The notes beneath the pieces were generated by a model. The model was not told the origin of the DNA, did not search any database, and saw only the letters and a list, made by a program, of their open reading frames with translations. A program made the translations under genes and the position numbers. From Roseovarius sp. 217 (GTDB lineage: Bacteria > Pseudomonadota > Alphaproteobacteria > Rhodobacterales > Rhodobacteraceae): 64,000 bases of DNA. The stretch covers positions 3,079,562 to 3,143,561 of the forward strand of contig NZ_CH902584.1 of NCBI RefSeq assembly GCF_000152845.1, in the 5' to 3' direction. Of this stretch, positions 16,755-25,757 are shown piece by piece; the stretch's first letter is position 1, and every line of letters starts with the position of its first letter.

Positions 16755-19003
16755 TGGCTTTGGATGACACCAAGAAAATCAAGAATTTCAAGGTTGTGGG
16801 CACGCGGCCCAACCGGCCGGACGGGATCGACAAGGTCACCGGTCGGGCGCGCTTTGGCGCGGATATCGTGGCACCGGGGATGCTGACGGGGCGTATTCTG
16901 CGCAGCCCGCATGCGCATGCGCGGATCGTGAAGATTGATACGAGCAAGGCCGAGGCGTTGCCCGGCGTCAAGGCCGTGGTCACGCGCGCCGATTTCGGCG
17001 ATGTGCCGGAGCATGTGGCCGATGTGATGGACAATTGCTTGGCCGGGGCCAAGGCGCTCTATGACGGGCATGCGGTGGCGGCGATTGCGGCCAATTCGGT
17101 GGCGGTGGCGCGCAAGGCGCTGAAGCTCATTGAGGTGGAATACGAGGTTCTGCCGCATGTGACGGATGTGGACGAGGCGATGAAGCCCGGCGCGCCGGTG
17201 CTGCATGAGGGGCGACAGCAAGAGACGGTGCCAGAAGGCCTGTCCGGCAATGTCATCGCGCGCTCTGAATTCGGGCATGGCGATATCGAGGCGGGGCTGA
17301 AACAGGCGGACCGCGTGGTCGAGCGGACCTATCGCACCGGGGCCACGCATCAGGGCTATATCGAGCCGCATGCCTGCCTTGCGACGATGAGCGCGGACGG
17401 GCAGGGCGATCTTTGGGTCTGCACCCAAGGGCATTACATGGTGCGCAATGTCTGTGCCGCCATCCTTGGGATGGAGCAGGGGCAATTGCGGGTAACAGCC
17501 AGCGAAATCGGCGGCGGTTTTGGCGGCAAGACGGTGGTCTTTCTGGAGCCGGTGGCCCTCATGCTGGCCAAGAAATCGGGCCGCCCGGTCAAGATGGTGA
17601 TGAGCCGGTCCGAGGTGCTGCGGGCCACCGGGCCCACGGCGTCTTCCTCGATTGATGTCAGGATCGGGATGAAGACGGATGGCCGGATCACGGCGGCCTT
17701 TGCCGAGTTGCGCTATCAGGGCGGGGCCTATCCGGGGTCGCCGGTTGATATGGGGTCGATGTCGGCCTTTGCGCCCTATGATCTGGAGAATGTGAAAACT
17801 GTCGGCTGGGATGTGGTGAGCAACCGGCCCAAGGCGGCGGCCTACCGCGCACCCGGTGCGCCAATGGCGGCCTTTGCGGTGGAAAGTGCCATTGACGAAT
17901 TGGCCAAGGGATTTGGCCTTGATCCGTTGGCGGTGCGGTTGATGAACGGAGCGAAGGAGGGCACCAAAGCCTCTTACGGTCCAACCTATCCGGCGATTGG
18001 CCTGATGGCGACGTTGGAGGCGGCGCATACGCATCCGCATTGGACCGCCCCGTTGGGCGAAAACCAAGGGCGCGGCGTGGCCTGCGGGTTCTGGTTCAAC
18101 TTTGGCGGTGATACGTGCGTGAGCCTCAATGTGACGCCGGATGGGACGGTGACGGTCTCGGAGGGCAATCCCGACATTGGCGGGTCGCGCGCGTCGATGA
18201 CGATGATGGCCGCCGAAGAACTGGGCATTCCCTATGATCAGGTGCGGACGGTTATTGCCGATACCGGATCGCTGGGCCAGAACGAGGTGACAGACGGCAG
18301 CCGCGTGACATTCGCGGTGGGTCTGGCCACGATTGAGGCGGCACGCGCTGCCAAGCGTGAGATGTGCAAACGCGCCGCGATGATCTGGGGCATCGACGCC
18401 GATGCCGTCGAGTGGGAGGAGGGGGCCGCGCGCCCCGCTGGTCCAAATGCGGGGAAATTCCCGCCGATGACCCTCAAGGAGATCGCCGCGATTGCCAGCA
18501 ACACGGGCGGTCCGATTGCAGGACACCATGAGGTCAACGCCGAAGGGGCGGGCGTGAGCTTTGGCACGCATATGGTCGATGTCGAGGTTGATCCCGATAC
18601 CGGCGCCACCAAAATCCTGCGCTACACGGTGTTTCAGGACGCGGGGCGCGCGGTGCATCCGGCCTATGTCGAGGGACAGTTTCAGGGCGGTGCCGTGCAG
18701 GGCATCGGCTGGGCGCTCAACGAGGAATATATCTATGGGGAGGATGGGATTCTGCAAAATGCGGGCTTCCTTGATTACCGGATTCCCGTGGCCTCTGACC
18801 TGCCGATGATCGACACGGTGATTTTGGAAATCCCCAATCCCGGCCATCCTTACGGCGTGCGCGGTGTGGGCGAAACGCCGATTGTGCCGCCCTTGGCCGC
18901 GGTGGCCAATGCGGTATCGGCGGCAGCGGGCGTGCGGATGACGCGCCTGCCGATGTCACCGCCGCGTGTGTTGGCGGCGATCCACGAGGCCGCGCGCGGC
19001 TGA
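16751..19003 (+). CDS. Molybdenum hydroxylase, molybdopterin large subunit (substrate unknown)
   Basis: A 750-residue catalytic subunit of the xanthine dehydrogenase/aldehyde oxidase superfamily, with GTG (16751) or ATG (16754) as start. The molybdopterin-contact segment FGGKTVVFLEPVALMLAKK and the likely catalytic Glu708 (GVGETPIVPP) are visible. The active-site loop reads AYRAPGA (364-370). It is not the AYxCSFR of form I CO dehydrogenase nor AYxGAGR of form II, so CO oxidation is unlikely and the enzyme probably hydroxylates an aldehyde or N-heterocycle. The annotation 'carbon monoxide dehydrogenase large chain' often given to such genes would be misleading. No dedicated XdhC or CoxD-type maturation gene is adjacent. 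Confidence 0.9.
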   Translation: MMALDDTKKIKNFKVVGTRPNRPDGIDKVTGRARFGADIVAPGMLTGRILRSPHAHARIVKIDTSKAEALPGVKAVVTRADFGDVPEHVADVMDNCLAGAKALYDGHAVAAIAANSVAVARKALKLIEVEYEVLPHVTDVDEAMKPGAPVLHEGRQQETVPEGLSGNVIARSEFGHGDIEAGLKQADRVVERTYRTGATHQGYIEPHACLATMSADGQGDLWVCTQGHYMVRNVCAAILGMEQGQLRVTASEIGGGFGGKTVVFLEPVALMLAKKSGRPVKMVMSRSEVLRATGPTASSSIDVRIGMKTDGRITAAFAELRYQGGAYPGSPVDMGSMSAFAPYDLENVKTVGWDVVSNRPKAAAYRAPGAPMAAFAVESAIDELAKGFGLDPLAVRLMNGAKEGTKASYGPTYPAIGLMATLEAAHTHPHWTAPLGENQGRGVACGFWFNFGGDTCVSLNVTPDGTVTVSEGNPDIGGSRASMTMMAAEELGIPYDQVRTVIADTGSLGQNEVTDGSRVTFAVGLATIEAARAAKREMCKRAAMIWGIDADAVEWEEGAARPAGPNAGKFPPMTLKEIAAIASNTGGPIAGHHEVNAEGAGVSFGTHMVDVEVDPDTGATKILRYTVFQDAGRAVHPAYVEGQFQGGAVQGIGWALNEEYIYGEDGILQNAGFLDYRIPVASDLPMIDTVILEIPNPGHPYGVRGVGETPIVPPLAAVANAVSAAAGVRMTRLPMSPPRVLAAIHEAARG

Positions 19004-19248
19004 TGGTCAAGGTCGTGCTCTGGGGGTCTTTGGCCGAGAGTGCGGAGGGCGCGCGCGAGGTGGTGGTGGAGGCCGCCACGCTGCGCGCGTTGCTCGATGG
19101 GCTGGGGGAGAAATTCCCCGGCCTGCGCGCGGAGTTGGAGCGCGGCGTGTCGGTGTCGATTGACGGGCGCGTCTATAACGACAGTTGGTTCACGCCGATT
19201 GAGCCTGATAGCGAAGTTGTGTTGCTCAAGCGGCTCAAGGGCGGCTGA
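19003..19248 (+). CDS. MoaD/ThiS-family ubiquitin-like carrier protein
   Basis: An 81-residue beta-grasp protein ending in Gly-Gly, as MoaD and ThiS sulfur carriers do. It begins MVKVVLWGSLAESAEG and includes EKFPGLRAEL, typical of MoaD-like proteins. The ATG overlaps the stop of the large molybdopterin subunit by one base, so it is the fourth gene of the hydroxylase operon. A role in molybdopterin synthesis or sulfur delivery to this enzyme is an inference from position. No MoaE or MoeB partner is present in the window. Confidence 0.8.
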   Translation: MVKVVLWGSLAESAEGAREVVVEAATLRALLDGLGEKFPGLRAELERGVSVSIDGRVYNDSWFTPIEPDSEVVLLKRLKGG

Positions 19249-19323
19249 GCCGCGCGCATTCGCCGCTTTTCCTGCGGTTTCGCTTGGCCTATGCCGATGC
19301 GAGCATAACCGGAGAGTTTCCCC

Positions 19324-21495
19324 ATGATGTCCGCCTCTGTTCCCCTGACTCGTGATCTGGTGCTGATCGGGGGTGGGCATGCACATGCGTTGGTGCTGCG
19401 GATGTGGGGGATGGACCCGCTGCCGGGAGCGCGGTTGACGGTGATCGACCCCAATCCGGTTGCGCCTTATACGGGCATGTTGCCGGGGTTGGTGGCGGGG
19501 CATTACCGGCGCGAGGAGCTGGAGATTGATCTGGTGCGGCTGGCGCGGTTTGCGGGCGCGCGGCTGATTGTGGGGGCGGTCACGGGGATTGAGGCGGGCG
19601 CGGGCCGGGTCACGGTCGCGGGGCGCGGCGAGATCGGGTTTGACGTGGCCTCGGTCGATGTGGGCATTCATTCGGGGATGCCACGGGTGCCGGGATTCGC
19701 CGAGCATGGGGTCGCGGCCAAGCCGCTTGGGCCCTTTGCGGGGGCCTGGGAGGGGTTTCTGGGCCGGGTGGCCGACGGGACCGCGCCGCAAGCGGCGGTG
19801 ATCGGCGGCGGCATTGCCGGGATCGAATTGGCGATGGCGATGGCCTATCGGCTGCGGGGCGTTGCGGGGCGGGCGGAGGTGACGCTGATCGAGCGGTCAG
19901 CGGAGATTGCGCCGGGGGCACCGGTGATCCGCCCGCGTCTGATCCGCGCCTGTGCGGCGGCGGGGGTGCGGATTGTGACGGGGGCCGAGGTGGCGCAGGT
20001 GACGGGCGCGGGTGTGATCCTGAGCGATGGGACCCAGATTGCGGCGGGGTTTGTCGCGGGGGCAGCGGGCGCGCGGGCGCATGGTTGGCTGGCAGAGACC
20101 GGATTGCCGGTGACAGAGGACGGGTTTCTGCGCGTGGGTGCGGATTTGCGGGTCGAGGGGCAAGAGGCGATTTTTGCCGCTGGGGATTGTGCGCATCTGA
20201 GCCATGCGCCGCGCCCCAAGGCCGGGGTCTATGCAGTGCGTGCCGCCCCTGTGCTGCGCGACAATCTGCGCGCGGTGCTGAGTGGGGGCAAGACGCGGCC
20301 GTTTCATCCGCAGCGCGATTACCTCAAGCTGATCTCTCTCGGGGGAAAATCGGCCTTGGGGGAAAAGATGGGCATGGCCTTTGGCGGGCCGCTCTTGTGG
20401 CGGTTGAAGGATCGGATCGACCGCAAGTTCATGGTGCAATTCGCGGAATTGCCGGCGATGGCTGCGGCGGAGGCACCGCGTCTGCGCGCCTTGGGTGGTG
20501 TGGGAGACGAGCCGCTTTGTGGCGGATGCGGAGCCAAGGTGGCACCGGGGGTTTTGCGCGAGGTGCTGGCGGCGGAGCTGTCGCGGGGGCGCGAGGACGT
20601 GCTGACCGGGCCGGGGGATGATGCGGCGGTGATCCGCGTGGGGGGCGTGCGGCAGGTGCTGACCACGGATCATCTGCGCGGCTTTACCGAGGATCTGGGG
20701 GTGATGGCGCGGATTGCGGCGCTGCATGCCTTGGGTGACGTTTGGGCGATGGGGGCAAAGCCGCAGGCGGCCCTGGTGTCGGTGACCCTGCCGCGCCTGT
20801 CTGAGGTGTTGCAGGCGCGCAGTATGGCCGAGATCATGGCGCAGGCGGGCGATGCGTTGCGTTGCGCGGGCGCTGAGATCGTGGGCGGGCATTCGACCAT
20901 GGGGGCGGAGGCGAGCATCGGCTTTACCGTGACGGGAATTTTGGACGGCGAGGCGATCACGGTCGCGGGGACGATGCCGGGCGATGTGCTGATCCTGACG
21001 CGGCCTCTTGGCTCGGGCGTGCTCTTGGCCGCTGAGATGCGCGGGGTGGCCGACGGGCGCGATATTGCCGCCCTGCTGGCCGCGTTGCAGGTGCCACAGG
21101 GGGAGGCGGCGGAGATCTTGGGGCAGGCGCATGCGATGACGGATGTGACGGGTTTTGGTCTTGCGGGGCATCTGATGGCGATGTGCCGGGCGTCGGGCGT
21201 TGCGGCTGAGGTCGATCTGGCGCAGGTGCCGGTCTATGCGGGGGCTGAAGGGTTGGCGGCGGCGGGGGTGCGGTCCACGATATGGGCGGCGAATGTGGCG
21301 GCAGCACCGGTTGTGGGCGGGGCTGGGCCACGGTTGGCGTTGTTGCATGATCCGCAGACGGCGGGCGGGATGCTGGCGGCGGTTGGGGCCGATGCGGTGC
21401 AAGGGGTGGTGCAGCGGTTGCATGCGGCGGGCCATGAGGCGGCGGTGATCGGACGGATTGTGGCGGGGCCGGTGGGGATCAGGGTGAGGGGGTGA
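19324..21495 (+). CDS. selD: Fusion: pyridine nucleotide-disulfide oxidoreductase and selenide, water dikinase (SelD)
   Basis: A 723-residue two-part protein. Residues 1 to about 375 form an FAD/NAD(P)H oxidoreductase of the NDH-2-like type (LVLIGGGHAHALVLRMWG near the N-terminus, AVIGGGIAGIELAMAMA centrally, and IFAAGDCAH). From about 390 onward it is SelD, which makes selenophosphate from ATP and selenide. The nucleophilic region is LCGGCGAKV (Cys399 and Cys402) and the phosphate-binding region GPGDDAAVI and GGHSTMGAEA. This fusion is known in other alphaproteobacteria and some eukaryotes. Converging on it is mnmH, which consumes selenophosphate. No selA, selB or selC is in the window. The role of the reductase half, possibly reducing a selenium donor, is inference. 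Confidence 0.9.
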   Translation: MMSASVPLTRDLVLIGGGHAHALVLRMWGMDPLPGARLTVIDPNPVAPYTGMLPGLVAGHYRREELEIDLVRLARFAGARLIVGAVTGIEAGAGRVTVAGRGEIGFDVASVDVGIHSGMPRVPGFAEHGVAAKPLGPFAGAWEGFLGRVADGTAPQAAVIGGGIAGIELAMAMAYRLRGVAGRAEVTLIERSAEIAPGAPVIRPRLIRACAAAGVRIVTGAEVAQVTGAGVILSDGTQIAAGFVAGAAGARAHGWLAETGLPVTEDGFLRVGADLRVEGQEAIFAAGDCAHLSHAPRPKAGVYAVRAAPVLRDNLRAVLSGGKTRPFHPQRDYLKLISLGGKSALGEKMGMAFGGPLLWRLKDRIDRKFMVQFAELPAMAAAEAPRLRALGGVGDEPLCGGCGAKVAPGVLREVLAAELSRGREDVLTGPGDDAAVIRVGGVRQVLTTDHLRGFTEDLGVMARIAALHALGDVWAMGAKPQAALVSVTLPRLSEVLQARSMAEIMAQAGDALRCAGAEIVGGHSTMGAEASIGFTVTGILDGEAITVAGTMPGDVLILTRPLGSGVLLAAEMRGVADGRDIAALLAALQVPQGEAAEILGQAHAMTDVTGFGLAGHLMAMCRASGVAAEVDLAQVPVYAGAEGLAAAGVRSTIWAANVAAAPVVGGAGPRLALLHDPQTAGGMLAAVGADAVQGVVQRLHAAGHEAAVIGRIVAGPVGIRVRG

Positions 21496-21511
21496 GGGTC
21501 GCGGGTTTCCC

Positions 21512-21725
21512 CCGCGCGGAATCAAGGGCGAAGCCCGTCGCGCGCATCGCTGGGCCGTCCGTCGCACCGAAGGTGCGCCGCTTTACATCGGCACGCCTTT
21601 GGCGTGACGGCCTAGCGATTTTGAGAGGGAGTGCCTCTCTGATTGGTCATACGGACTTTGCTGACATAAAGTGGCAGCCAAGGCCTTTACTTCGCTAGTC
21701 CCCGGCCCATCGATCCGCGCGGCTT
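21512..21725 (+). repeat. MITE-like repeat, copy 1 (between selD and mnmH)
   Basis: About 214 bases related to copies at 36049-36260 (inverted) and 46617-46785. The left inverted repeat is at 21539-21557 (CGCGCGCATCGCTGGGCCG) and the right one at 21703-21722. Inside are the small hairpin CGCACC-GAA-GGTGCG and the ACGCC-TTT-GGCGT hairpin. It encodes no protein and lies in the space between convergent genes. Confidence 0.8.
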
Positions 21726-21748
21726 CGTGGTCGGAAGTGGCCCCAAGC

Positions 21749-22783
21749 CTACGCGCTCTTGATCAAATTCCGTGCTGCCGCTTGCAGCGTGGCCTCTGAC
21801 AAATCTGGCAAGTCCAGGGGGGTGATCCCTTCGGGGCGGGGTTTGCGGATGTAGCGGGGGTCGTAATGGGTCTCGATCAACTGCGTCACGAGGGTGGGAA
21901 AATCCCCCGTGGCGGCGAGGGCGCGCCATTGGTCGACCTGCGCATGGCCATGATACTGGACCAGCCGCGTGAGGATCGCGTCGAGCCGGTCGGGATCGGC
22001 GATGAGGTCGGTGTAATCGGCGCAGAGATGGGACACGCGGGCGGCAAGGGGCACCTCGAGCCGGATCACAGGTGCGACACGCATGGCGCTGGTCAGCATC
22101 GGCGGCAGGTTGATCCGCCCGATGCGGGTGCTCTCGGCCTCGATATAGACCAGGCGCGTGGGATCGAGCCGCGCCATTTGAGCGGCCAGCGCGCTCTCGA
22201 ACGATTTCTGCGAGGGTTGCCCGCCCGCGACGGGGCCAAAGACCGAGCCGCGATGGGCGGCCAGGTGTTCAAGGTCGATCACTTGCGCGCCTTGGGCTGC
22301 GAGATGGGAGAGCAGATGGGTCTTGCCGGTGCCGGTGCCACCGTCAATCAGCGTGATTGGGGCGGGAAACGCCTCTTCATAAAGGGCGCGGACGACGAGG
22401 CGGCGATAGCTCTGATAGCCGCCCTGAATGGTGTCTGCCTTCCAGCCGATCTGTTGCAAAATCACGGTGAAAGAGCCTGAGCGCTGGCCACCGCGCCAGC
22501 AATAGACGAGCGGACGCCAGCCGCCGTGACGATCCGCAAGCGGGCCTTCAAGATGGGCAGCAGCGTTTCGGGCCACGAGTGCCGCGCCAATCTTGCGAGC
22601 GAGAAATCGGTCCTGTTGCACGTAGATGGTGCCAACATGGGCGCGTTCTTCGTTCGAGAGTGCGGACAGGTTGATGGCACCGGGAATGTGATCCTCGGCG
22701 AATTCTGCGGGGGATCTGACGTCGATCACCTCGTCAAAGGGCAGGGCGGCCAATGCCGCGAGACTGTCGAGGGCAATCGGCAT
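21749..22783 (-). CDS. mnmH: tRNA 2-selenouridine synthase MnmH (SelU)
   Basis: A 344-residue enzyme that replaces sulfur by selenium at the wobble uridine of certain tRNAs, using selenophosphate from SelD and a geranylated intermediate in characterised homologues. The N-terminal rhodanese domain has catalytic Cys95 in VYCWRGGQRSGSF, and the P-loop GGTGTGKT is at 148-155. The ATG at 22783 gives the usual N-terminus (MPIALDSLAA) just before the rhodanese domain; longer upstream frames lack sense. It reads toward selD with a MITE-like repeat between them. Confidence 0.92.
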   Translation of the reverse strand: MPIALDSLAALAALPFDEVIDVRSPAEFAEDHIPGAINLSALSNEERAHVGTIYVQQDRFLARKIGAALVARNAAAHLEGPLADRHGGWRPLVYCWRGGQRSGSFTVILQQIGWKADTIQGGYQSYRRLVVRALYEEAFPAPITLIDGGTGTGKTHLLSHLAAQGAQVIDLEHLAAHRGSVFGPVAGGQPSQKSFESALAAQMARLDPTRLVYIEAESTRIGRINLPPMLTSAMRVAPVIRLEVPLAARVSHLCADYTDLIADPDRLDAILTRLVQYHGHAQVDQWRALAATGDFPTLVTQLIETHYDPRYIRKPRPEGITPLDLPDLSEATLQAAARNLIKSA

Positions 22784-22888
22784 CAGGAAAAAACGGGATG
22801 AGGACAGGGATGGGACATGGCCCTGTGCATGCGCTGCGCGTCCGCCAAGATCAAGCCCTGTCGCGCCTGCATGGCGTCGGGGGATATG

Positions 22889-22920
22889 AAAAAAGGTGGG
22901 CAGCGCGGGGCCGCCCACCT
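22889..22920 (-). terminator. Rho-independent terminator of tmm
   Basis: On the minus strand AGGTGGGC, a GC-rich loop, GCCCACCT followed by a run of T (six A residues at 22889-22894 on the plus strand). It lies 14 bases beyond the tmm stop and separates it from mnmH, which reads in the same direction. Confidence 0.85.
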
Positions 22921-22933
22921 CAGTCAGGGAAGG

Positions 22934-24271
22934 TTAGTTCTGGAGGTAAACTTCGAGACTGTCGTCAAGCGCGTCTTTCCATGGCGTGTGGTGCATGGGC
23001 GCCATGGTGCCGGTGATGACAGATTTATAGGCATTGTTGCGGAAGCCCATGATGTCCTTTTTCTTGTGGCCCTTCCACTCCTTGAAGGCTTTGCAGGCGC
23101 CTTCGACATCAAAGCTGGGATAGTCGGTCTCGTCGATCAGTTCCTTGACGTAATCGCCCTGATACCAGATCGCTGCGTAATCATCCTCGCCGGCGTCCTC
23201 GCGGGTCACGCGGTCGATCACATCCGCCTCCATCGTGGCCTGATCCGGTAGGGCGATGCGGCCCATGATCACGTCGCGCACCCACCACGCCTGCGCGTCG
23301 AACATGTTGAAGGTGAACCACTGGTCCTGCATGCCGAGGTAGAAGAGGGCCGGTTCGCGCACGAAGGCGACACCTTTGTAGAGGTCGGCGGTGGCGAGGC
23401 GATTGGCGGTCTTGAGCCGCAGATCGTCGGGCAGGAAGGGGAAATGGTGCTTGTAGCCGGTGCAGAGGATGACCGCGTCCACGTCCTTGGTGGTGCCATC
23501 CTTGAAATAGGCGGTGTTGCCCTCGACCTTTTGCAGGAGCGGCACCTCTTGCCAGTTGTCTGGCCAGTTGAAGCCCATGGGTGCGGTGCGGTGGCTGACA
23601 GTCACGGATTTGCAGCCGTATTTCCAGCATTGTGAGCCGATGTCTTCGGCGGAATAGCTGGTGCCGACGATGAGAATGTCCTTGTCCTTGAATTCCAGCG
23701 CGTCGCGGAAGTCATGGGCGTGCAGGACGCGACCTTTGAAATTCTCGAAGCCGGGAAAATAGGGGACATTGGGCGTGCTGAAATGGCCCGAACAGACGAT
23801 GACGTGATCAAATTCTTCGGTATAGGTGCGGTCCTCGGGAAGGTGGCAGACGGTGACGTTGAATTTATCACCGGCTTTCTCGACCCAGCGGACGGCGGTG
23901 GAGAAGCGGATCAGATTGCGCACGCCGGCCTTGAGCACGCGGCCTTCGATATAGTCGAAAAGCACGGCGCGGGGCGGGTAGGAGGCGATTTGCTTGCCGA
24001 AATGTTCCTCAAAGGAATAGTCGGCAAATTCAAGGCCTTCTTTTGGGCCGTTTGACCATAGGTAGCGATACATGGAGCCATGCACCGGCTCGCCATATTG
24101 ATCAAGGCCCGTGCGCCATGTGTAGTTCCAGAGCCCGCCCCAGTTGTCCTGCTTTTCAAAACAGACGATTTCGGGGATTTCGGCACCCTTGGCCGCTGCG
24201 GATTGGAAGGCCCGCAATTGGGCCAGGCCCGACGGTCCCGCGCCGATGATCGCAATTCGTTTTTTGGTCAT
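22934..24271 (-). CDS. tmm: Trimethylamine monooxygenase (bacterial flavin monooxygenase Tmm)
   Basis: A 445-residue class B flavin monooxygenase that oxidises trimethylamine to trimethylamine N-oxide with NADPH and O2. The FAD site GAGPSG is at 10-15, the FMO identifier [11 protein letters not shown] at 178-188, and the NADPH site GTSYSAED at 203-210. Length and conserved segments ([19 protein letters not shown]) match bacterial Tmm closely. The ATG at 24271 has a GGAGGG ribosome site. It is the first step of the methylated-amine pathway encoded in the following 30 kb and is divergently transcribed from a binding-protein-like gene across a palindrome-rich spacer. Confidence 0.95.
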   Translation of the reverse strand: MTKKRIAIIGAGPSGLAQLRAFQSAAAKGAEIPEIVCFEKQDNWGGLWNYTWRTGLDQYGEPVHGSMYRYLWSNGPKEGLEFADYSFEEHFGKQIASYPPRAVLFDYIEGRVLKAGVRNLIRFSTAVRWVEKAGDKFNVTVCHLPEDRTYTEEFDHVIVCSGHFSTPNVPYFPGFENFKGRVLHAHDFRDALEFKDKDILIVGTSYSAEDIGSQCWKYGCKSVTVSHRTAPMGFNWPDNWQEVPLLQKVEGNTAYFKDGTTKDVDAVILCTGYKHHFPFLPDDLRLKTANRLATADLYKGVAFVREPALFYLGMQDQWFTFNMFDAQAWWVRDVIMGRIALPDQATMEADVIDRVTREDAGEDDYAAIWYQGDYVKELIDETDYPSFDVEGACKAFKEWKGHKKKDIMGFRNNAYKSVITGTMAPMHHTPWKDALDDSLEVYLQN

Positions 24272-24290
24272 GTAGCCCTCCAAGCTGGTA

Positions 24291-24325
24291 TGGACCAATA
24301 TTCTAGTATTGGTGCCTTTGGTCCA
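24291..24325. promoter_or_regulatory. Nested palindromes in the tmm upstream region, candidate GntR operator
   Basis: Two inverted repeats share this spacer. CCAATA and TATTGG (24295-24312) flank six bases, and TGGACCAA (24291-24298) is matched by TTTGGTCCA (24317-24325). The core GGACCA recurs twice upstream of the nearby FCD-type GntR gene (26599-26630). The site lies 20-55 bases upstream of the tmm start codon, suitable for repression. The link to the regulator is inference. Confidence 0.5.
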
Positions 24326-24434
24326 TGCCAGACTGAGGTTGCGCCGGACCTGTTGTCAATAAATTTTCTCGCGAAGAATAAAATTTTCCCATGAACTGGG
24401 TGGCGCAGGGCCGCGAACCTGCTAGAAATCAAGC

Positions 24435-25736
24435 ATGTCCAATTCCAGTTTCGCACAACGTCTGGCCATCAGAAGCGCTCTGCCCCGGTTTTCCGTCGGG
24501 ATGCGCAAGACGTTGACCATCGGATTTCTGGCCCCCTTGAGCGGTCCGGTCGAATCATGGGGGCTGCCGGGGCTGAACGGCTGTCAGATTTGGGTGGATT
24601 GGCTCAACCGGGCGGGGGGCGTGCTGATGGGGGGGCGGCGTTTCCCGGTGCGGCTGGAGGCCTATGATTGCGGCTATGACGGGGCGGAGGCGCTGACCGG
24701 GGCGCGACATCTGGTGCAGGAGCATGACGCGGCACTGGTGATGATGCTGGGGGGCGATTCGTTTACGGAGGTGCGCGATTACCTGATGGGGCAGAAGGTG
24801 CTGACCTCATCCTTGCTGACGAGTGATCTGTCGCCGGATACGCCGTATCTGATCGCGCCGGGCGAATCGCTGCCGATTTATACGGTGACGGCGGTGGAAT
24901 GGATCGCCAAGCATCGGCCGGATATTCGCACCGTGGCGCTCTGTGCGCAGACCGATGCGCTTGGCCTGCCAGCGCTGGCCGCCTATCGCGCGGCGTTCAA
25001 GGCGGTGGGGATCGAGATCGTTGAGGAAATCCGCTATGATCCCGGCACGGCATCGGCCCCCGACGTTGTCGCGCCGATGTTGGCCGCGTCGCCGGATATG
25101 CTGTGCTGGTGCACGAGCTATACGCCGATGGTGCATGCGATGACGGAATTTGCCTATCTTCAGGGATATGAGGGCCAGATCCTGAGCTGTACGGCGGATT
25201 GCTATGAGCAGTTGATCGCGCTGACTTCGGCGGAATTCATGGAAGGGTTCCTGTTCCAATTTCCCGATTTCGACGATCCGGCGCTGGCGGAAAAGGCGTT
25301 CTTCTTTAACCAGCCGCAGGCGTTTTATGAGGAATACAACAGAAGGTTTCCGGGCAGCTGGACGGCGGTGAGTTGGGAATATGCCGCCATCCTCGATATC
25401 TGGCAATCTGCGGTCGAGCGGGCGGGGACGGTCAATTCGGTCTCGGTTCTGGCGGCGATGCGGCAGTTGGGCGAGGTCAACCATGCCTTTGGCCCGGCGC
25501 AATGGTGGGGGCAGGACATGTTTGGCCTCAATCATACGCTGATCGGCGATTGGCCGGTCGTGCAAATCCAAGGCGGTAAGGCGCGGATTGTCGATTTCGG
25601 GTCAATCCCCGCGTGGCTGGCGCGGCATGAGGCGCTGTTGCGGGCCGAGATGGCGGCATTGGGGCAACTCTGGCATCAGCGGCACGGGCAGGGGGCGGGC
25701 AAGGCCTGTCTCGAGGCGCGGCTGGTGGTGAGCTGA
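24435..25736 (+). CDS. Liv-type (Peripla_BP_6) binding protein without signal peptide, possible cytosolic sensor
   Basis: A 433-residue protein closely similar along its whole length to the exported binding protein at 26910-28199. Shared segments include GFLAPLSGPV, MMLGGD, SDLSPD, DALGLP, the stretch around SCTADCYEQL and FQFPDFDDPAL. It has no hydrophobic signal or Tat motif: the N-terminus (MSNSSFAQRLAIRSALPRFS) is polar and basic, and the domain starts directly after an internal Met (24501). It should therefore stay in the cytoplasm. The precedent is AmiC, a cytosolic ligand sensor of the same fold. It lies between tmm and a convergent GntR regulator. Alternatives are loss of the signal by truncation, or export by another route. 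The ligand, perhaps a methylated amine or amide, is unknown. Confidence 0.85.
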   Translation: MSNSSFAQRLAIRSALPRFSVGMRKTLTIGFLAPLSGPVESWGLPGLNGCQIWVDWLNRAGGVLMGGRRFPVRLEAYDCGYDGAEALTGARHLVQEHDAALVMMLGGDSFTEVRDYLMGQKVLTSSLLTSDLSPDTPYLIAPGESLPIYTVTAVEWIAKHRPDIRTVALCAQTDALGLPALAAYRAAFKAVGIEIVEEIRYDPGTASAPDVVAPMLAASPDMLCWCTSYTPMVHAMTEFAYLQGYEGQILSCTADCYEQLIALTSAEFMEGFLFQFPDFDDPALAEKAFFFNQPQAFYEEYNRRFPGSWTAVSWEYAAILDIWQSAVERAGTVNSVSVLAAMRQLGEVNHAFGPAQWWGQDMFGLNHTLIGDWPVVQIQGGKARIVDFGSIPAWLARHEALLRAEMAALGQLWHQRHGQGAGKACLEARLVVS

Positions 25737-25757
25737 AGCGGCGCGGCCGTCTTGGGC

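Noticed and set aside
16694-18847. A 717-residue open frame antisense to the molybdopterin large subunit
   Set aside because: Its product is rich in His, Arg and Pro with no recognisable domain, and the sense strand encodes an unmistakable enzyme. Long antisense frames are expected in high-GC codon usage.
15415-19003. Carbon monoxide dehydrogenase coxMSL
   Set aside because: The large subunit lacks both the AYxCSFR and AYxGAGR signatures and no CoxDEF-type maturation genes are adjacent, so only the general molybdenum hydroxylase call is made.
19897-21567. A 556-residue open frame antisense to the SelD fusion
   Set aside because: Same low-complexity His/Arg/Pro character; no ribosome site; sense gene is certain.
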